64,000 bases of DNA. Source: Flexivirga oryzae (GTDB lineage Bacteria > Actinomycetota > Actinomycetes > Actinomycetales > Dermatophilaceae). The stretch lies in the NCBI RefSeq assembly GCF_014190805.1, contig NZ_JACHVQ010000006.1:62001-126000 (forward strand), read 5' to 3'. Below the pieces are notes generated by a model. The model saw nothing but the letters and a program-made list of their open reading frames with translations, had not been told where the DNA came from and searched no databases. Positions within the stretch are counted from its first letter, which is position 1. The number at the start of each line of letters is the position of its first letter. The translations under genes and the position numbers were made by a program. Shown here piece after piece: positions 47,961-56,947 of the stretch.

Positions 47961-48299
47961 TCAGTGCGGGCCGTCCTCCGACGCCGGATCCCCAAGGTTG
48001 CCGAGGAACACCAGTGCGGTCGCCGCGCGCACGGACCGTCGGCTGCCAGAACCGGCGATGACGGTGGCGCCCGCTTCGACCGGGTGCACCGTGTCGTCGA
48101 CGACAACAGCGCCGGAACCCGACAGGATGTGGAAGCTCGCTGCCGGCCCAGGGTGATCCGGCAGCGCCTGACCCGCCGCGAGCGCGACGAGCACCACCTT
48201 CAACTCCTCGGATTCGTGCAATATCCGAACGTCGGGCGCGCCTTCCCGGGGCGCGACCACGTCGCGCCAGTCCGCCCACACGCCGGTTGGGACGCTCAC
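47961..48299 (-). CDS. Small cupin-domain protein
   Basis: A 112-residue single-domain cupin: ILHESEELKVVLVALAAGQALPDHPGPAASFHILSGSGAVVVDD and HPVEAGATVIAGSGSRRSVRA show the two cupin motifs, though histidines of the first metal motif are partly replaced. GTG 48299 overlaps the stop of the DUF2249 gene (GTGA), so they form one translationally coupled unit. Function unknown; likely a small ligand sensor or enzyme acting with DUF2249. Confidence 0.82.
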   Translation of the reverse strand: MSVPTGVWADWRDVVAPREGAPDVRILHESEELKVVLVALAAGQALPDHPGPAASFHILSGSGAVVVDDTVHPVEAGATVIAGSGSRRSVRAATALVFLGNLGDPASEDGPH

Positions 48300-48550
48300 G
48301 ACACAGGCTTCGCAGCAGCCGTCCGGCCGATCCGCACGCGCCATACCTCCGGGCCCTGTTCGAGGTACTCCCAGGTGAACTCACCGGCGTTCTCCGCCTC
48401 GAACTGATAGCGCAACGGCTTGGGGTCGTGGTCGTTGACCAGCACGTAGCTCGCATCGACGGGCAGCGTGTTGAAGGTCTCGAAGATGAGCTCGTGACGC
48501 CGCCGGGGCTCCTCGGTGCGAACGTCGAGCACGCGGTCTTCACTGGACAC
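48296..48550 (-). CDS. DUF2249 domain protein
   Basis: An 84-residue protein with the full DUF2249 signature: VLDVRTEEPRRRHELIFETF, then VLVNDHDPKPLRYQFEAENAG and EVWRVRIGR. The fold resembles TusA-like sulfur carriers but lacks the CPxP motif. The family is often near hemerythrin, nitric-oxide and denitrification genes. The GTG start at 48550 has AAGGAGG upstream. Divergent from an HTH regulator with an inverted repeat between. Confidence 0.9.
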   Translation of the reverse strand: MSSEDRVLDVRTEEPRRRHELIFETFNTLPVDASYVLVNDHDPKPLRYQFEAENAGEFTWEYLEQGPEVWRVRIGRTAAAKPVS

Positions 48551-48602
48551 GATGGATCCTCCTTGCTGAGATCGCCGACACGGATGCGCCGGCGGACTTC
48601 AA

Positions 48603-48625
48603 TTTACACGATCTATACTTGTAAA
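48603..48625. promoter_or_regulatory. Inverted repeat TTTACA-N11-TGTAAA between DUF2249 and HTH genes
   Basis: A strongly AT-rich dyad (48603-48608 and 48620-48625) in a GC-rich context, between divergent starts at 48550 and 48662. It is the natural candidate for the binding site of the HTH regulator. Confidence 0.6.
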
Positions 48626-48661
48626 AATAAGTAAGTCAGACTGTTGTGGGAGCATGACGTC

Positions 48662-49387
48662 GTGGAGCGTGAGGAGCTGACCCGGCCGGACCCGCAGGCG
48701 GGCCCGGTGCTCGGCGACAGCCGGGCGCAGGTGCTCGCCGCCCTGCAGGGTTCACCGGAGCCCGCGTCGGTGACCGAGATCGCCGACGAGGTGGGGCTGC
48801 ATCCCAACACCGCCCGTTTCCACCTGGACGGCCTCGTCGAGCAAGGGCTGGCCCGCCGCGAGACCGAGCAGCGCGACGTGCCCGGTCGGCCCCGCGCGCT
48901 CTACCGCGCCACGGCAGACAGCGCTCGCGCTGGTCGGCGCAGCTACCGCCTGCTCGCCGAGATCCTCACCAGCTATCTGGCCTCACACACGCTCGCACCC
49001 AGCGACGCGGCGCTGCACGCCGGCGAGGCATGGGGGCGCTTCCTCACCGACCGCCCGGCCCCCTTCCGCACCGTGGACGACTCCGCGGCTACCCGGCAAC
49101 TGGTCGACGTCCTGGACGAGATCGGCTTCGCACCGGAGCCGGTGGAGCAGGACAGCCGCCGGCAGATCCTGCTGCACCAGTGCCCGTTCCGTGAGGTCGC
49201 CGAAGAACACCGCGACGTGGTGTGCGCCGTCCACCTCGGCCTGATGCGCGGCGTTCTCGCCGAACTCGACGCACCGGTGGACGCGGCACGGCTCGACCCG
49301 TTCGTCGAGGCGAACCTCTGCGTGACAACGCTGGCCGACCGCGCGGCACGCACCGTCTCCGCCGACGACGAGTCGGACTCAGGCTGA
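48662..49387 (+). CDS. ArsR/SufR-like winged-helix regulator with cysteine cluster
   Basis: A 241-residue regulator. The winged helix is at residues about 22-75 (VLAALQGSPEPASVTEIADEVGLHPNTARFHLDGLVEQGLA, in part). The C-terminal half has three well-placed cysteines, HQCPFREVAEEHRDVVCAVHLGLMRG and later EANLCVT, which resembles SufR-type iron-sulfur regulators. With the DUF2249 and WhiB1-like neighbours this hints at nitric-oxide or oxidative sensing; inference only. GTG 48662 has GGGAG upstream. Overlaps the convergent whiB gene by nine bases. Confidence 0.83.
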   Translation: MEREELTRPDPQAGPVLGDSRAQVLAALQGSPEPASVTEIADEVGLHPNTARFHLDGLVEQGLARRETEQRDVPGRPRALYRATADSARAGRRSYRLLAEILTSYLASHTLAPSDAALHAGEAWGRFLTDRPAPFRTVDDSAATRQLVDVLDEIGFAPEPVEQDSRRQILLHQCPFREVAEEHRDVVCAVHLGLMRGVLAELDAPVDAARLDPFVEANLCVTTLADRAARTVSADDESDSG

Positions 49388-49642
49388 GGCGCGCCGCCGG
49401 CGCAGGTAGCGCAGTCTGCGTCGCTCCTCCGGCGTCATACCACCCCAGATGCCGTCATCCTCGCCGTGCGCCAGCGCTGCCTCCAGGCACTGCGCGGCCA
49501 CCGGACAGGTGCGGCAGATGGCCTTCGCACGCTCGGTCTGGGCGAGCGCCGGCCCGGTCGTCCCGACCGGGAAGAACAGGTCCGAGTTGAGACCACGACA
49601 GGCTGCGTTCCTGCGCCAGTCATCGTCGGGATCCGTGAGCAC
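49379..49642 (-). CDS. WhiB-family iron-sulfur regulator, WhiB1-like
   Basis: An 87-residue Wbl protein with the four cluster cysteines Cys15, Cys43, Cys46 and Cys52 (AAC, AICRTCPVAAQC) and the turn motif GIWGGMTPEERR followed by a basic tail. LFFPVGTTGPALAQ and the overall length are closest to WhiB1 of Mycobacterium (84 residues), whose [4Fe-4S] cluster reacts with nitric oxide. The GTG start has GGGGAGG nine bases upstream. Located between an SufR-like regulator and a DsbA-fold protein, both redox-related. Confidence 0.93.
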   Translation of the reverse strand: MLTDPDDDWRRNAACRGLNSDLFFPVGTTGPALAQTERAKAICRTCPVAAQCLEAALAHGEDDGIWGGMTPEERRRLRYLRRRRASA

Positions 49643-49660
49643 GAGCGAACCTCCCCACCG

Positions 49661-50425
49661 TCAGGCGTCGGACCGCAGCGCCCGCGCGTCGGGCAGCCGG
49701 TAGAGGTTGCCCCACCTGCCGCCGATCTGCGACACCCAGGACTCGGGCGGCCGCCCGTCGACCCTCGGGTAGCGGCGGGGATCGCCCACAGGAGGTTCGA
49801 TCCGCACGTTGCGATAGACCAGCTCCTTGCCGAGCCGGCGCACGGCATCGAGTCCGGTCAGGGTCGCGCCGTCGACCAGGAGCACCGGCAGGTCCGGCCT
49901 GTCCAGCGCCAGCCACTCCGCGCGCCACGCCCGCACCCGCCGGTACGCGCCGCCGGTGATCGGACCCCGATTGACCGCGACGGCATACCCGGCCTCGCGC
50001 AACGGGTCCGCGTCGACCCCCGACCGCAGCACGGGACCGGTCAGCGGGGTGCGCAGGACGTTCGGGTTGCCGATGTCGACCCCCTCGCGCCAGTACAACT
50101 CGAACAGCAGCCGGCGTGCTTCGCCGGCGACCCGACTGCCGCAGAGCTCCGACCAGGCGGACACCGCGGCCTCCGTCTTCGGGGCCACCGCCGGGACGCG
50201 CCACGGCAAGAGTTCCCCGTCGAGCAGCGAGGCCTGCAAGGTCGAGAACCGCGCCACGAGTGCACGACGGTCCTCGCCGGACAGGGGCACGCCGCCCACG
50301 GGAAGGTCGGCGCGGGACTCGACCGCGCGCCAGTCCACCTCCACCTCCCCGGCCAGCGCGTCCGCACGTCTGCTCGCGACGTAGCACTCCGGGCTACTGA
50401 AGTCGGCGTAAACGATCAGGCTCAT
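49661..50425 (-). CDS. DsbA-fold (FrnE/HCCA isomerase-like) protein lacking a CxxC
   Basis: A 254-residue thioredoxin-fold protein of the DSBA group (MSLIVYADFSSPECYVASRR, ... LPVLLVDGATLTGLDAVRRL). The usual CPxC redox motif is replaced by SPEC, leaving one cysteine, and no signal peptide is present, so it is probably a cytosolic isomerase or glutathione/mycothiol-type transferase rather than an oxidoreductase. GGAGG lies ten bases before ATG 50425. Two AT-rich dyads upstream suggest a dedicated repressor. Confidence 0.8.
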   Translation of the reverse strand: MSLIVYADFSSPECYVASRRADALAGEVEVDWRAVESRADLPVGGVPLSGEDRRALVARFSTLQASLLDGELLPWRVPAVAPKTEAAVSAWSELCGSRVAGEARRLLFELYWREGVDIGNPNVLRTPLTGPVLRSGVDADPLREAGYAVAVNRGPITGGAYRRVRAWRAEWLALDRPDLPVLLVDGATLTGLDAVRRLGKELVYRNVRIEPPVGDPRRYPRVDGRPPESWVSQIGGRWGNLYRLPDARALRSDA

Positions 50426-50470
50426 GGCGACCAACCTCCGTTCCGATGGCGCCGATACCGCGGCGCTGAC

Positions 50471-50503
50471 TATTTTTTACTAGAGTAATAGTTTTTATTA
50501 CTC
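50471..50503. promoter_or_regulatory. AT-rich overlapping dyads upstream of the DsbA-fold gene
   Basis: TTACTAGAGTAA (50477-50488) and GAGTAATA-GTTTT-TATTACTC (50483-50503) overlap, giving three or four TTACT half-sites. The segment is unusually A+T-rich. It lies between the DsbA-fold start (50425) and the ppx stop (50585). Confidence 0.65.
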
Positions 50504-50584
50504 AGGGGAAGACGTCGCCGGTGAATGGGTAGCGCGGAGCGGGCTCCGGACCGGGGCTCGGAGCAGGAGGGTCGGGCGGAAGGG

Positions 50585-51520
50585 TCAGCCGAGCCCGAGG
50601 GCGATGCCGTCGAGGATGTCGTGTTCGCTGGTGAGCACCGTGTCGATGCCGGCCACCGCACTGACGCGGCCGACGATGGTGCGCCAGATCAGCGCACCCG
50701 ATCCGATGACGTCGACCCGCCCGGGATGCATGTAACCGAGCGCGGCACGCTCTGCGCGGGTCGCCCGCAGCAGTGCGTCGCAGGAACGCTGGGCCTGCTC
50801 GACCGACAACTCGGTGCCGTGGATCCGCTCCGGGTCGTAGACCGCGAGCCCCAGCGCATGCGCCGTGATGGTGGTGACCGAACCGGCCAGCCCGATCAAC
50901 GCACCGGCGCGTTGCAGCGGAACCGTCGCGGCGGCTTCGTCGATCGCGGCGTTGATGTCGACCAGCGCCGCGTCGATCTCGGCGTCAGTGGGCGGGTCGG
51001 TGTGCAGATGACGCTCGGTGAAGCGCACGCATCCGATGTTCACCGACCGTGCGGCGGTCACGTCGCCGGCGCCGAGGACGAACTCGGTGGATCCCCCGCC
51101 GAGGTCGACCACGAGGTATGGCGCAGGCGTCGACGGCTGCACCACGCTCGTCGCGCCGCGAAAGCTCAACTGTGCCTCTTCATCACCGCTGATGACCTCC
51201 GGCTCGATGCCGAAATCGCTGAAGGCGGAGGCGATCCCACGGGTGAAGTCGGCTGCGTTCGCCGCATCCCGCGACGCGGAGGTGGCCACGAAACGCACCC
51301 GTTCCACGTCGGCCGCGACGCACTGCCCGGCATACACCCGGGCTGCTCGCAACGTGCGCTCCATCGCGTCCGGTGCGATGCGACCGGTCACGTCGACACC
51401 CTGACCGAGGCGCACGATCTCCATCGTGCGCACGACGTCACTCAGTGACTGCCCGTCGGTGTCCGCGATCAGCAGGCGGATCGAGTTGGTGCCGCAGTCG
51501 ACGGCCGCGACTCGCGTCAT
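50585..51520 (-). CDS. ppx: Exopolyphosphatase / guanosine pentaphosphatase family protein (Ppx/GppA)
   Basis: A 311-residue ASKHA-fold phosphatase that removes terminal phosphate from polyphosphate or pppGpp. Phosphate loops are VAAVDCGTNSIRLLIAD at the N-terminus and YLVVDLGGGSTEFVLG; GLAGSVTTITAHAL is the third motif. Short actinobacterial Ppx proteins of this length lack the C-terminal HD domain. The start ATG 51520 has AGGAGAAGGT directly upstream and overlaps the DUF501 stop (ATGA). Confidence 0.94.
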   Translation of the reverse strand: MTRVAAVDCGTNSIRLLIADTDGQSLSDVVRTMEIVRLGQGVDVTGRIAPDAMERTLRAARVYAGQCVAADVERVRFVATSASRDAANAADFTRGIASAFSDFGIEPEVISGDEEAQLSFRGATSVVQPSTPAPYLVVDLGGGSTEFVLGAGDVTAARSVNIGCVRFTERHLHTDPPTDAEIDAALVDINAAIDEAAATVPLQRAGALIGLAGSVTTITAHALGLAVYDPERIHGTELSVEQAQRSCDALLRATRAERAALGYMHPGRVDVIGSGALIWRTIVGRVSAVAGIDTVLTSEHDILDGIALGLG

Positions 51521-52035
51521 ACCTTCTCCTGGGGCTGGGTGCAGCAACCGCCGTCCCACCAGGCGGGAAGCATTGAAAGTGCTTCGTCGCCAAGCGGATT
51601 GACGCCTGGGCCGACTGCCATCGAGTGCGCCACAAGCACGTGCAGGCACTTCACCCGGTCGGGCATCCCGCCCGCCGAGATGCCGGCGATCTCGGGGACC
51701 TCACCGAGCGCGGCGCGCCGCCGCAGGTAGTCCTCGTGCGCCGCACGGTAGGCCGCCGCCAGCTCGGGGTCCGTGCCGAGTCGGTCGGTCATCTCACGCA
51801 TCAGGCCGCGGGCCTCCAGCGTTCCGATCGCGCCGGTCAGCCGGGGGCAGGTGGCGTAGAAGGTCGTCGGGAAGGGCGTGCCATCGGGCAGTCGCGGCAG
51901 TGTCCGGACCACGGCAGGACAACCGCAGGGACAACGTGCCGCGATCTCGACCACCCCACGCGGCAGCCTGCCGAGTTGTCGCTCGACCGCCTCGAGGTCT
52001 GCGGGATCAACCGCAGGAGAAGGGTTTTCGGGCAT
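51517..52035 (-). CDS. DUF501 domain protein
   Basis: A 172-residue actinobacterial protein. The conserved core reads VVEIAARCPCGCPAVVRTLPRLPDGTPFPTTFYATCP (in part) and MPDRVKCLHVLVAHSMAVGPGVNPLGDEAL, with CPCGCP and CL/C pairs that might bind metal or a cluster. The family is always found between ftsB and ppx; function unknown. ATG 52035 fits the neighbour spacing of nine bases from the ftsB-like stop. Confidence 0.93.
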   Translation of the reverse strand: MPENPSPAVDPADLEAVERQLGRLPRGVVEIAARCPCGCPAVVRTLPRLPDGTPFPTTFYATCPRLTGAIGTLEARGLMREMTDRLGTDPELAAAYRAAHEDYLRRRAALGEVPEIAGISAGGMPDRVKCLHVLVAHSMAVGPGVNPLGDEALSMLPAWWDGGCCTQPQEKV

Positions 52036-52043
52036 GGGTCGGT

Positions 52044-52562
52044 TCAGTGTTCGCCGGAGGACACGACGGACCGCCACAGCGTGCCGTACCAGGTCTGCGA
52101 CTGGTTGGCCCGTTTCGCGACACCCGCACCCGACGTCCCGTCGGTCACGTAGACCGTCAGGGTCTTGCCCGGTTTGGCGAAGCCGAGCCGCTGACCGGCC
52201 TGCGCCTCGACATACTTCGGGTCGCTCCACTTGGCCTTCTCGGCCCGCAACGACTTGACGTCCGCCTGCTGGGCCGCGACCTGCGCCTGGAGTTTTGCGA
52301 CCTGCTGCCGCTGCGACAGGTAGGAGCGCACCGTGGGCGCGATCACGACGGCGAGGAAGACGATCAGCGCACCGACGACGGCCAGTCGGCGCATCGAGCG
52401 CGGTGACCGCGTCTTGCGCACCGCCCGGGTGCCGGTCGCGGCCTTGCCCGGCGCCGTGCGCACCGAGGTGGTGCGCCCGGTGCCGGAGCGCCGCGGCCGG
52501 GCCGACGGGCGTGACGTCGCGCGCGACCGACCCGTCGGGGTCTTGCGCGAATCGCGTGTCAC
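52044..52562 (-). CDS. FtsB/DivIC-type septum formation protein
   Basis: A 172-residue bitopic membrane protein. A basic 58-residue cytoplasmic tail precedes the membrane helix (residues about 59-78), then a coiled coil (about 82-112) and the DivIC signature DPKYVEAQAGQRLGFAKPG. Family role: links FtsL and FtsQ in the divisome. The start is GTG 52562 with AAAGG upstream. It lies between eno and DUF501, the standard order in Actinobacteria. Confidence 0.92.
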   Translation of the reverse strand: MTRDSRKTPTGRSRATSRPSARPRRSGTGRTTSVRTAPGKAATGTRAVRKTRSPRSMRRLAVVGALIVFLAVVIAPTVRSYLSQRQQVAKLQAQVAAQQADVKSLRAEKAKWSDPKYVEAQAGQRLGFAKPGKTLTVYVTDGTSGAGVAKRANQSQTWYGTLWRSVVSSGEH

Positions 52563-52586
52563 AAGTGGACCTTTCGTTGTCCTCGC

Positions 52587-53867
52587 TCAGGCCTTGAACC
52601 GCGGGAAGGCACTGGCGCCCGCGTAGACCGCGGCGTCGTCCAGCTCCTCCTCGATGCGCAGCAACTGGTTGTATTTGGCGACCCGGTCCGAGCGCGCCGG
52701 GGCACCGGTCTTGATCTGCCCGCAGTTGGTGGCGACCGCGAGGTCCGCGATGGTCGTGTCCTCGGTCTCCCCCGACCGGTGACTCATCATGCACCGGAAG
52801 CCGTTGCTCTGCGCGAGCGTGACCGCGTCGAGGGTCTCGGTCAGCGTGCCGATCTGGTTGACCTTGACCAGCAGCGCGTTGGCGATCCCGGACTCGATGC
52901 CGCGCGCCAGCCGCTTGGGGTTGGTGACGAAGAGGTCGTCGCCGACGATCTGCACCTTGTCGCCGAGCTCGTCGGTGAGGATCTTCCAACCCTCCCAGTC
53001 CTCTTCGTTCAGTGGGTCCTCGATCGACACCAGCGGGTATGACGCCACCAGGTCGGCGTAGTAGGCGGTCATCTCGGCGGCGGACTTCTTGCTGCCCTCG
53101 AACACGTAGGAACCGTCCTCGAAGAACTCGCTGGCCGCGACGTCGAGCGCGAGCGCGATGTCCTTGCCGGGGGTGTAGCCGGCGGCCTTGATCGCGTCGA
53201 GGATCAGGTCGAGCGCGGCGCGGTTGGACTCCAGGCTGGGGGCGAAGCCGCCCTCGTCGCCGAGGCCGGTGGCCAGGCCGCGGTCCTGCAGCACCTTCTT
53301 GAGTGCGTGGTAGACCTCAGCGCCCCAGCGCAACGCCTCCCGGAAGGAGCCGGCGCCGATCGGCGCGATCATGAACTCCTGGATGTCGACGTTGGAGTCG
53401 GCGTGGGCGCCGCCGTTGAGGATGTTCATCATCGGGACCGGCAGCAGGTGCGCGTTGGGCCCGCCGACGTAACGGAAGAGCGGCAGGTCGGCCGACTCGG
53501 CGGCGGCCTGCGCGACGGCAAGGCTGACACCGAGGATGGCGTTGGCTCCCACGCGGCCCTTGTTGTCGGTGCCGTCGGTGCCGAGCATCTCCTGGTCGAC
53601 CAGGCGCTGCTCGCTGGCGTCATACCCGAGCACATGCGGCGCGATCTCCTCGGCGACAGCGTCGACGGCGTCCTGGACACCCTTGCCGCCATACCGCTTC
53701 GCATCGCCGTCGCGGCGCTCGACGGCCTCGAACTGACCGGTGCTGGCACCGGAGGGGACCGCGGCCCGTCCGACGGTGCCGTCGTCGAGCGCGACCTCGA
53801 CCTCGACGGTCGGGTTGCCTCGGGAGTCGAGGATCTCGCGGGCGAGCAGGGCGTCAATCGTGGCCAC
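52587..53867 (-). CDS. eno: Enolase
   Basis: A 426-residue glycolytic enzyme converting 2-phosphoglycerate to phosphoenolpyruvate. The N-terminus MATIDALLAREILDSRGNPT, the metal-binding SIEDPLNEEDWEGW and the signature LLVKVNQIGTLTET with SHRSGETEDT are all intact. The start codon is GTG 53867 with AGGAGA about ten bases upstream. First gene of the eno, ftsB, DUF501, ppx run. Confidence 0.99.
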   Translation of the reverse strand: MATIDALLAREILDSRGNPTVEVEVALDDGTVGRAAVPSGASTGQFEAVERRDGDAKRYGGKGVQDAVDAVAEEIAPHVLGYDASEQRLVDQEMLGTDGTDNKGRVGANAILGVSLAVAQAAAESADLPLFRYVGGPNAHLLPVPMMNILNGGAHADSNVDIQEFMIAPIGAGSFREALRWGAEVYHALKKVLQDRGLATGLGDEGGFAPSLESNRAALDLILDAIKAAGYTPGKDIALALDVAASEFFEDGSYVFEGSKKSAAEMTAYYADLVASYPLVSIEDPLNEEDWEGWKILTDELGDKVQIVGDDLFVTNPKRLARGIESGIANALLVKVNQIGTLTETLDAVTLAQSNGFRCMMSHRSGETEDTTIADLAVATNCGQIKTGAPARSDRVAKYNQLLRIEEELDDAAVYAGASAFPRFKA

Positions 53868-54280
53868 TTAGCAGTCTCCTGGCAGGGGTCGGGACGTTGG
53901 GAGCAGGCATGATGCCCACACGTGCTGCGGGTTCAGACTATCGCCGACGGCGATGCGGATCCGGGACGACCCGCTCGGTGGGCCCGCCGACTTCGGCCGC
54001 TCCGTCGCCGACGGCGCCGGGTGACGCCCGGCACGGCTACCATGTCGAGGCGATTCTGCGAGGCAGTTCACGCCATTCCGGTGTCATGGACGATCGACTT
54101 GGTGCATCCTGTTCCGAACGGGCGACCACATTGCCCGCGTCTCACGCTGCCCGAGGGATGCGGACGCGGCGCCGACAAATACACGCGGACGTGGAGCAAC
54201 TAGGGGTGGGGGCTCGTCCGCACAGACTGTGAAGACGGGGCGCCTCGCGGTGCGCCGCGGACTGGAAGAGACCGACGACG
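53868..54280. other. 413-base intergenic region between eno and cvnA
   Basis: Divergent promoter region. Apart from the enolase ribosome-binding site near its left end and AAGAG upstream of cvnA, no convincing gene, tRNA, riboswitch or strong palindrome was seen. Short open frames here lack family features. Confidence 0.6.
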
Positions 54281-56947
54281 ATGCCTGAATCACGCCGACC
54301 TGTGACGGCGTCTCCGGCGACGGACGACAACGCGCCCACGAGGACGTTCTGGCCACCGATGGACTGGTCACTGCGACGCAAGGTTGTCGCAGCCCTGGCG
54401 ATCCCGCTGATCTTCGCCACCGTGCTGGTGTGTTTCCGGATCGCCGGCGCGTGGTCCGACGCGGGCGCCGCATCGCAGGCCAAGAGCCGGTATGCCGCGC
54501 TCGAGCCGTCCATCGACTACCTGGCCGCCAGCCAGGACCTCGCCGCAGAACTGGTCCGGCCGTCGCCGGACGACAAGACGATCGAGACGAACCGGGCACG
54601 GTTCGGCGCAGCACGCACGGCGCTCACGTCGGCGATCGGCTCGTCGAGCCTCAGCTCGCACCAGCGCAGCCTGCTCAACGCGGCGGTCAACAGCGGTGAC
54701 GCACTCACCTCCGGGACCGGCGGGACGGGCGACGCCACGTCCCTGGCACCCGGCGCGATCAGCTCCGACGTGCTGGGCTTCCTGGACGACCTCAACGCCG
54801 CCCACCCCGAGCAGACGCTCAACGCGCTGCACGACGTGGTCACCGCGCAGAGCCACCTGGCCGACGAACGACTCGACCTGGCACGGGAGACCGGGTTCAC
54901 CGACGACCTGCGGACCACCCTGTCCGCGGACGTCGGCGGCGAACAGGACGCTCTCGAGCGCGTCCAGGCGGCGCAGTTACCGACGGTGGATGTGTCGACC
55001 CAGCAGGCGGCGACGGTCAGCCGGCTCGCGTTCAGCACCAACGGCACGTTCGACCAGGTCAAGAGCGTGACCCCGAGCGTCACCTCCTCCTACCGGACGG
55101 TCTACCGCGCCGCGGTGGCCACGGCCACCGACCGGGTGTCCGCCCAGGCGGACGACTCGCGGCGCTCCGCGCTGCTGCAGATCGGCTTGATCCTGGCGAT
55201 CCTGCTGCTCACCGTGCTGCTCGCCCTGCTCATCTCGCGACGGCTGCTGGTGCGGCCGATCGCCCGGCTGCGACGCAGCACGATCGACGTCGCCGAAGAG
55301 CACCTGCCCGCAGCGATCGAACGCGTGCAGTCCGGCCAGGGCGTCGGGCGGATCCAGAGCGTCGCGCTGCCCCATCGGGAGGAGATCGGGCAGCTGTCCC
55401 GCGCGATCGACGGGATGCAGAACCGCGCCATCCGGCTGGCGTCCGAACAGGCGACCCTGCGCCGGCAGATGACCGAGATGTTCGAGACCCTGTCGCGACG
55501 CAACACCTCGCTGGTCAACCAGCAACTCAACCTGCTCGAGCAGCTGGAGCGCAGCGAGGACGACTCCGCGCGGCTGGACAGCCTCTTCCGGCTGGACCAC
55601 ATGGCCGCTCGCATGCGACGTAACGGTCAGAGCCTGATGGTGCTCGCGGGCAACGAGGGCCGCCACCGGAACGAAACGCTCGCAATCGCCCAAGTGGTCG
55701 GGGCGGCGATCTCCGAGGTGCAGGACTACCAGCGGGTCGACGTCGCCCAGTTGCCGGACCAGATCGTCGACCCCGAGGTCGCGACGGACCTGGTGCACGT
55801 GGTCGCCGAGCTCGTCGACAACGCACTCGCGTACTCCCCGCCGCAGTCCCGCGTCCAGATCGGCGGTGCGCGCGCCATCGACGGTGGCGTCCTGCTGGAG
55901 ATCGAGGACCACGGGCTCGGCATCGAGGCGGACCAGCTCGAGAAGCTGAATGACGACATCTCCGCCGGTGGCGAGTTCGGCGTCGAAACCACCCGCCACA
56001 TGGGCCTTTTCGTGGTCGCACGGCTCGGGGAGAGTCACGGCATCGACGTACGGCTGCGCGCGAACCCCTCGGGCGGCACCGTCGCCGCGGTGCACGTGCC
56101 GGTCGGGGTGCTGCGGGCGCCCGAACCTGCCGCACCGCCGGCGCGTCGAGCCACACCCGCACCGGCCCGCGCCGAGCGCGCGACCGCCGTCGACGCCGCT
56201 CCCCCGGAGCCGGTCGAGCAGACCGAGGCCGGCCTGCCGCGTCGCCGACCGGGCGCCACCGGCGTGAGCGCCCTCACCGGCGCCGCCTCGCTCGGCGCCG
56301 CGGCCGCGCAACACACGGCCGACGCCAGCGATGCCCGGGGCGACTGGGTCTCCCCGATCGCCGGTTCGGCCTCGGCACCCGAGCGCTCGCTCGGCGCGAT
56401 GGCGTTCTTCAGCGGCACCCGGGACGCCCGGCCGGGCCGATCCGACGACGCCGCCGGAGCCGACGGCGTCGGCGGCCGAGCGGGTTCCGGGTCCGGGTCC
56501 GACCTGTCGGCCGGTGACTCGGCGGAAGCCGCCGCGCCTCCGGCGCAGGAGCCACGTCATACTCCTCCCCGGGTGGAGGACACCCCGATCTTCCGGTCGA
56601 TCAGCTCCCGCTGGCTGGGCGCGGACGGCGAACTGCCGTGGTCCTCCGAGCCCACCGACCGGGCATGGGAGGCCGCGCAGGCCGCGACGGAGGAGCACGC
56701 GGTGACCGACAGCGACAATCCGCTGCCGCGCCGGCAACCGGGGCGCTACATCGTGCCGGGCAGCGTGGAGTCGGCGAGCGCGACGGGCCCGCACGGCCGG
56801 AGCCCGGAGCACGGGCCACTGCGCGACCCGGAGGCACTGCGCGCGAAACTCAGCCGTTACAAGCAGGGCGTCGAACGCGCACGGCGAGCCGCCGCGGCCG
56901 ACGATTTCGACCAGCACAACGACGACAACGGATCGAGGTCACGGTGA
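54281..56947 (+). CDS. Conservon histidine-kinase-like membrane sensor (CvnA type)
   Basis: An 888-residue sensor. One membrane helix (residues about 28-50) is followed by an extracytoplasmic helical NIT-like sensing domain, a second helix (about 300-322), a HAMP-like region and a GHKL ATPase domain (LVHVVAELVDNALAYSP, IEDHGLGIEADQLEKLND, HMGLFVVARL). The last 280 residues are Ala/Pro/Gly-rich and low-complexity. A phosphoacceptor candidate is the histidine in FRLDHMAARMRR. Established context: in Streptomyces CvnA forms a membrane complex with CvnB, C and D. Its stop overlaps the CvnB start (GTGA). Confidence 0.92.
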   Translation: MPESRRPVTASPATDDNAPTRTFWPPMDWSLRRKVVAALAIPLIFATVLVCFRIAGAWSDAGAASQAKSRYAALEPSIDYLAASQDLAAELVRPSPDDKTIETNRARFGAARTALTSAIGSSSLSSHQRSLLNAAVNSGDALTSGTGGTGDATSLAPGAISSDVLGFLDDLNAAHPEQTLNALHDVVTAQSHLADERLDLARETGFTDDLRTTLSADVGGEQDALERVQAAQLPTVDVSTQQAATVSRLAFSTNGTFDQVKSVTPSVTSSYRTVYRAAVATATDRVSAQADDSRRSALLQIGLILAILLLTVLLALLISRRLLVRPIARLRRSTIDVAEEHLPAAIERVQSGQGVGRIQSVALPHREEIGQLSRAIDGMQNRAIRLASEQATLRRQMTEMFETLSRRNTSLVNQQLNLLEQLERSEDDSARLDSLFRLDHMAARMRRNGQSLMVLAGNEGRHRNETLAIAQVVGAAISEVQDYQRVDVAQLPDQIVDPEVATDLVHVVAELVDNALAYSPPQSRVQIGGARAIDGGVLLEIEDHGLGIEADQLEKLNDDISAGGEFGVETTRHMGLFVVARLGESHGIDVRLRANPSGGTVAAVHVPVGVLRAPEPAAPPARRATPAPARAERATAVDAAPPEPVEQTEAGLPRRRPGATGVSALTGAASLGAAAAQHTADASDARGDWVSPIAGSASAPERSLGAMAFFSGTRDARPGRSDDAAGADGVGGRAGSGSGSDLSAGDSAEAAAPPAQEPRHTPPRVEDTPIFRSISSRWLGADGELPWSSEPTDRAWEAAQAATEEHAVTDSDNPLPRRQPGRYIVPGSVESASATGPHGRSPEHGPLRDPEALRAKLSRYKQGVERARRAAAADDFDQHNDDNGSRSR

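Noticed and set aside
54977..56917. 646-codon minus-strand frame under cvnA
   Set aside because: Composition typical of an antisense frame; cvnA is supported by domains and coupling to cvnB.
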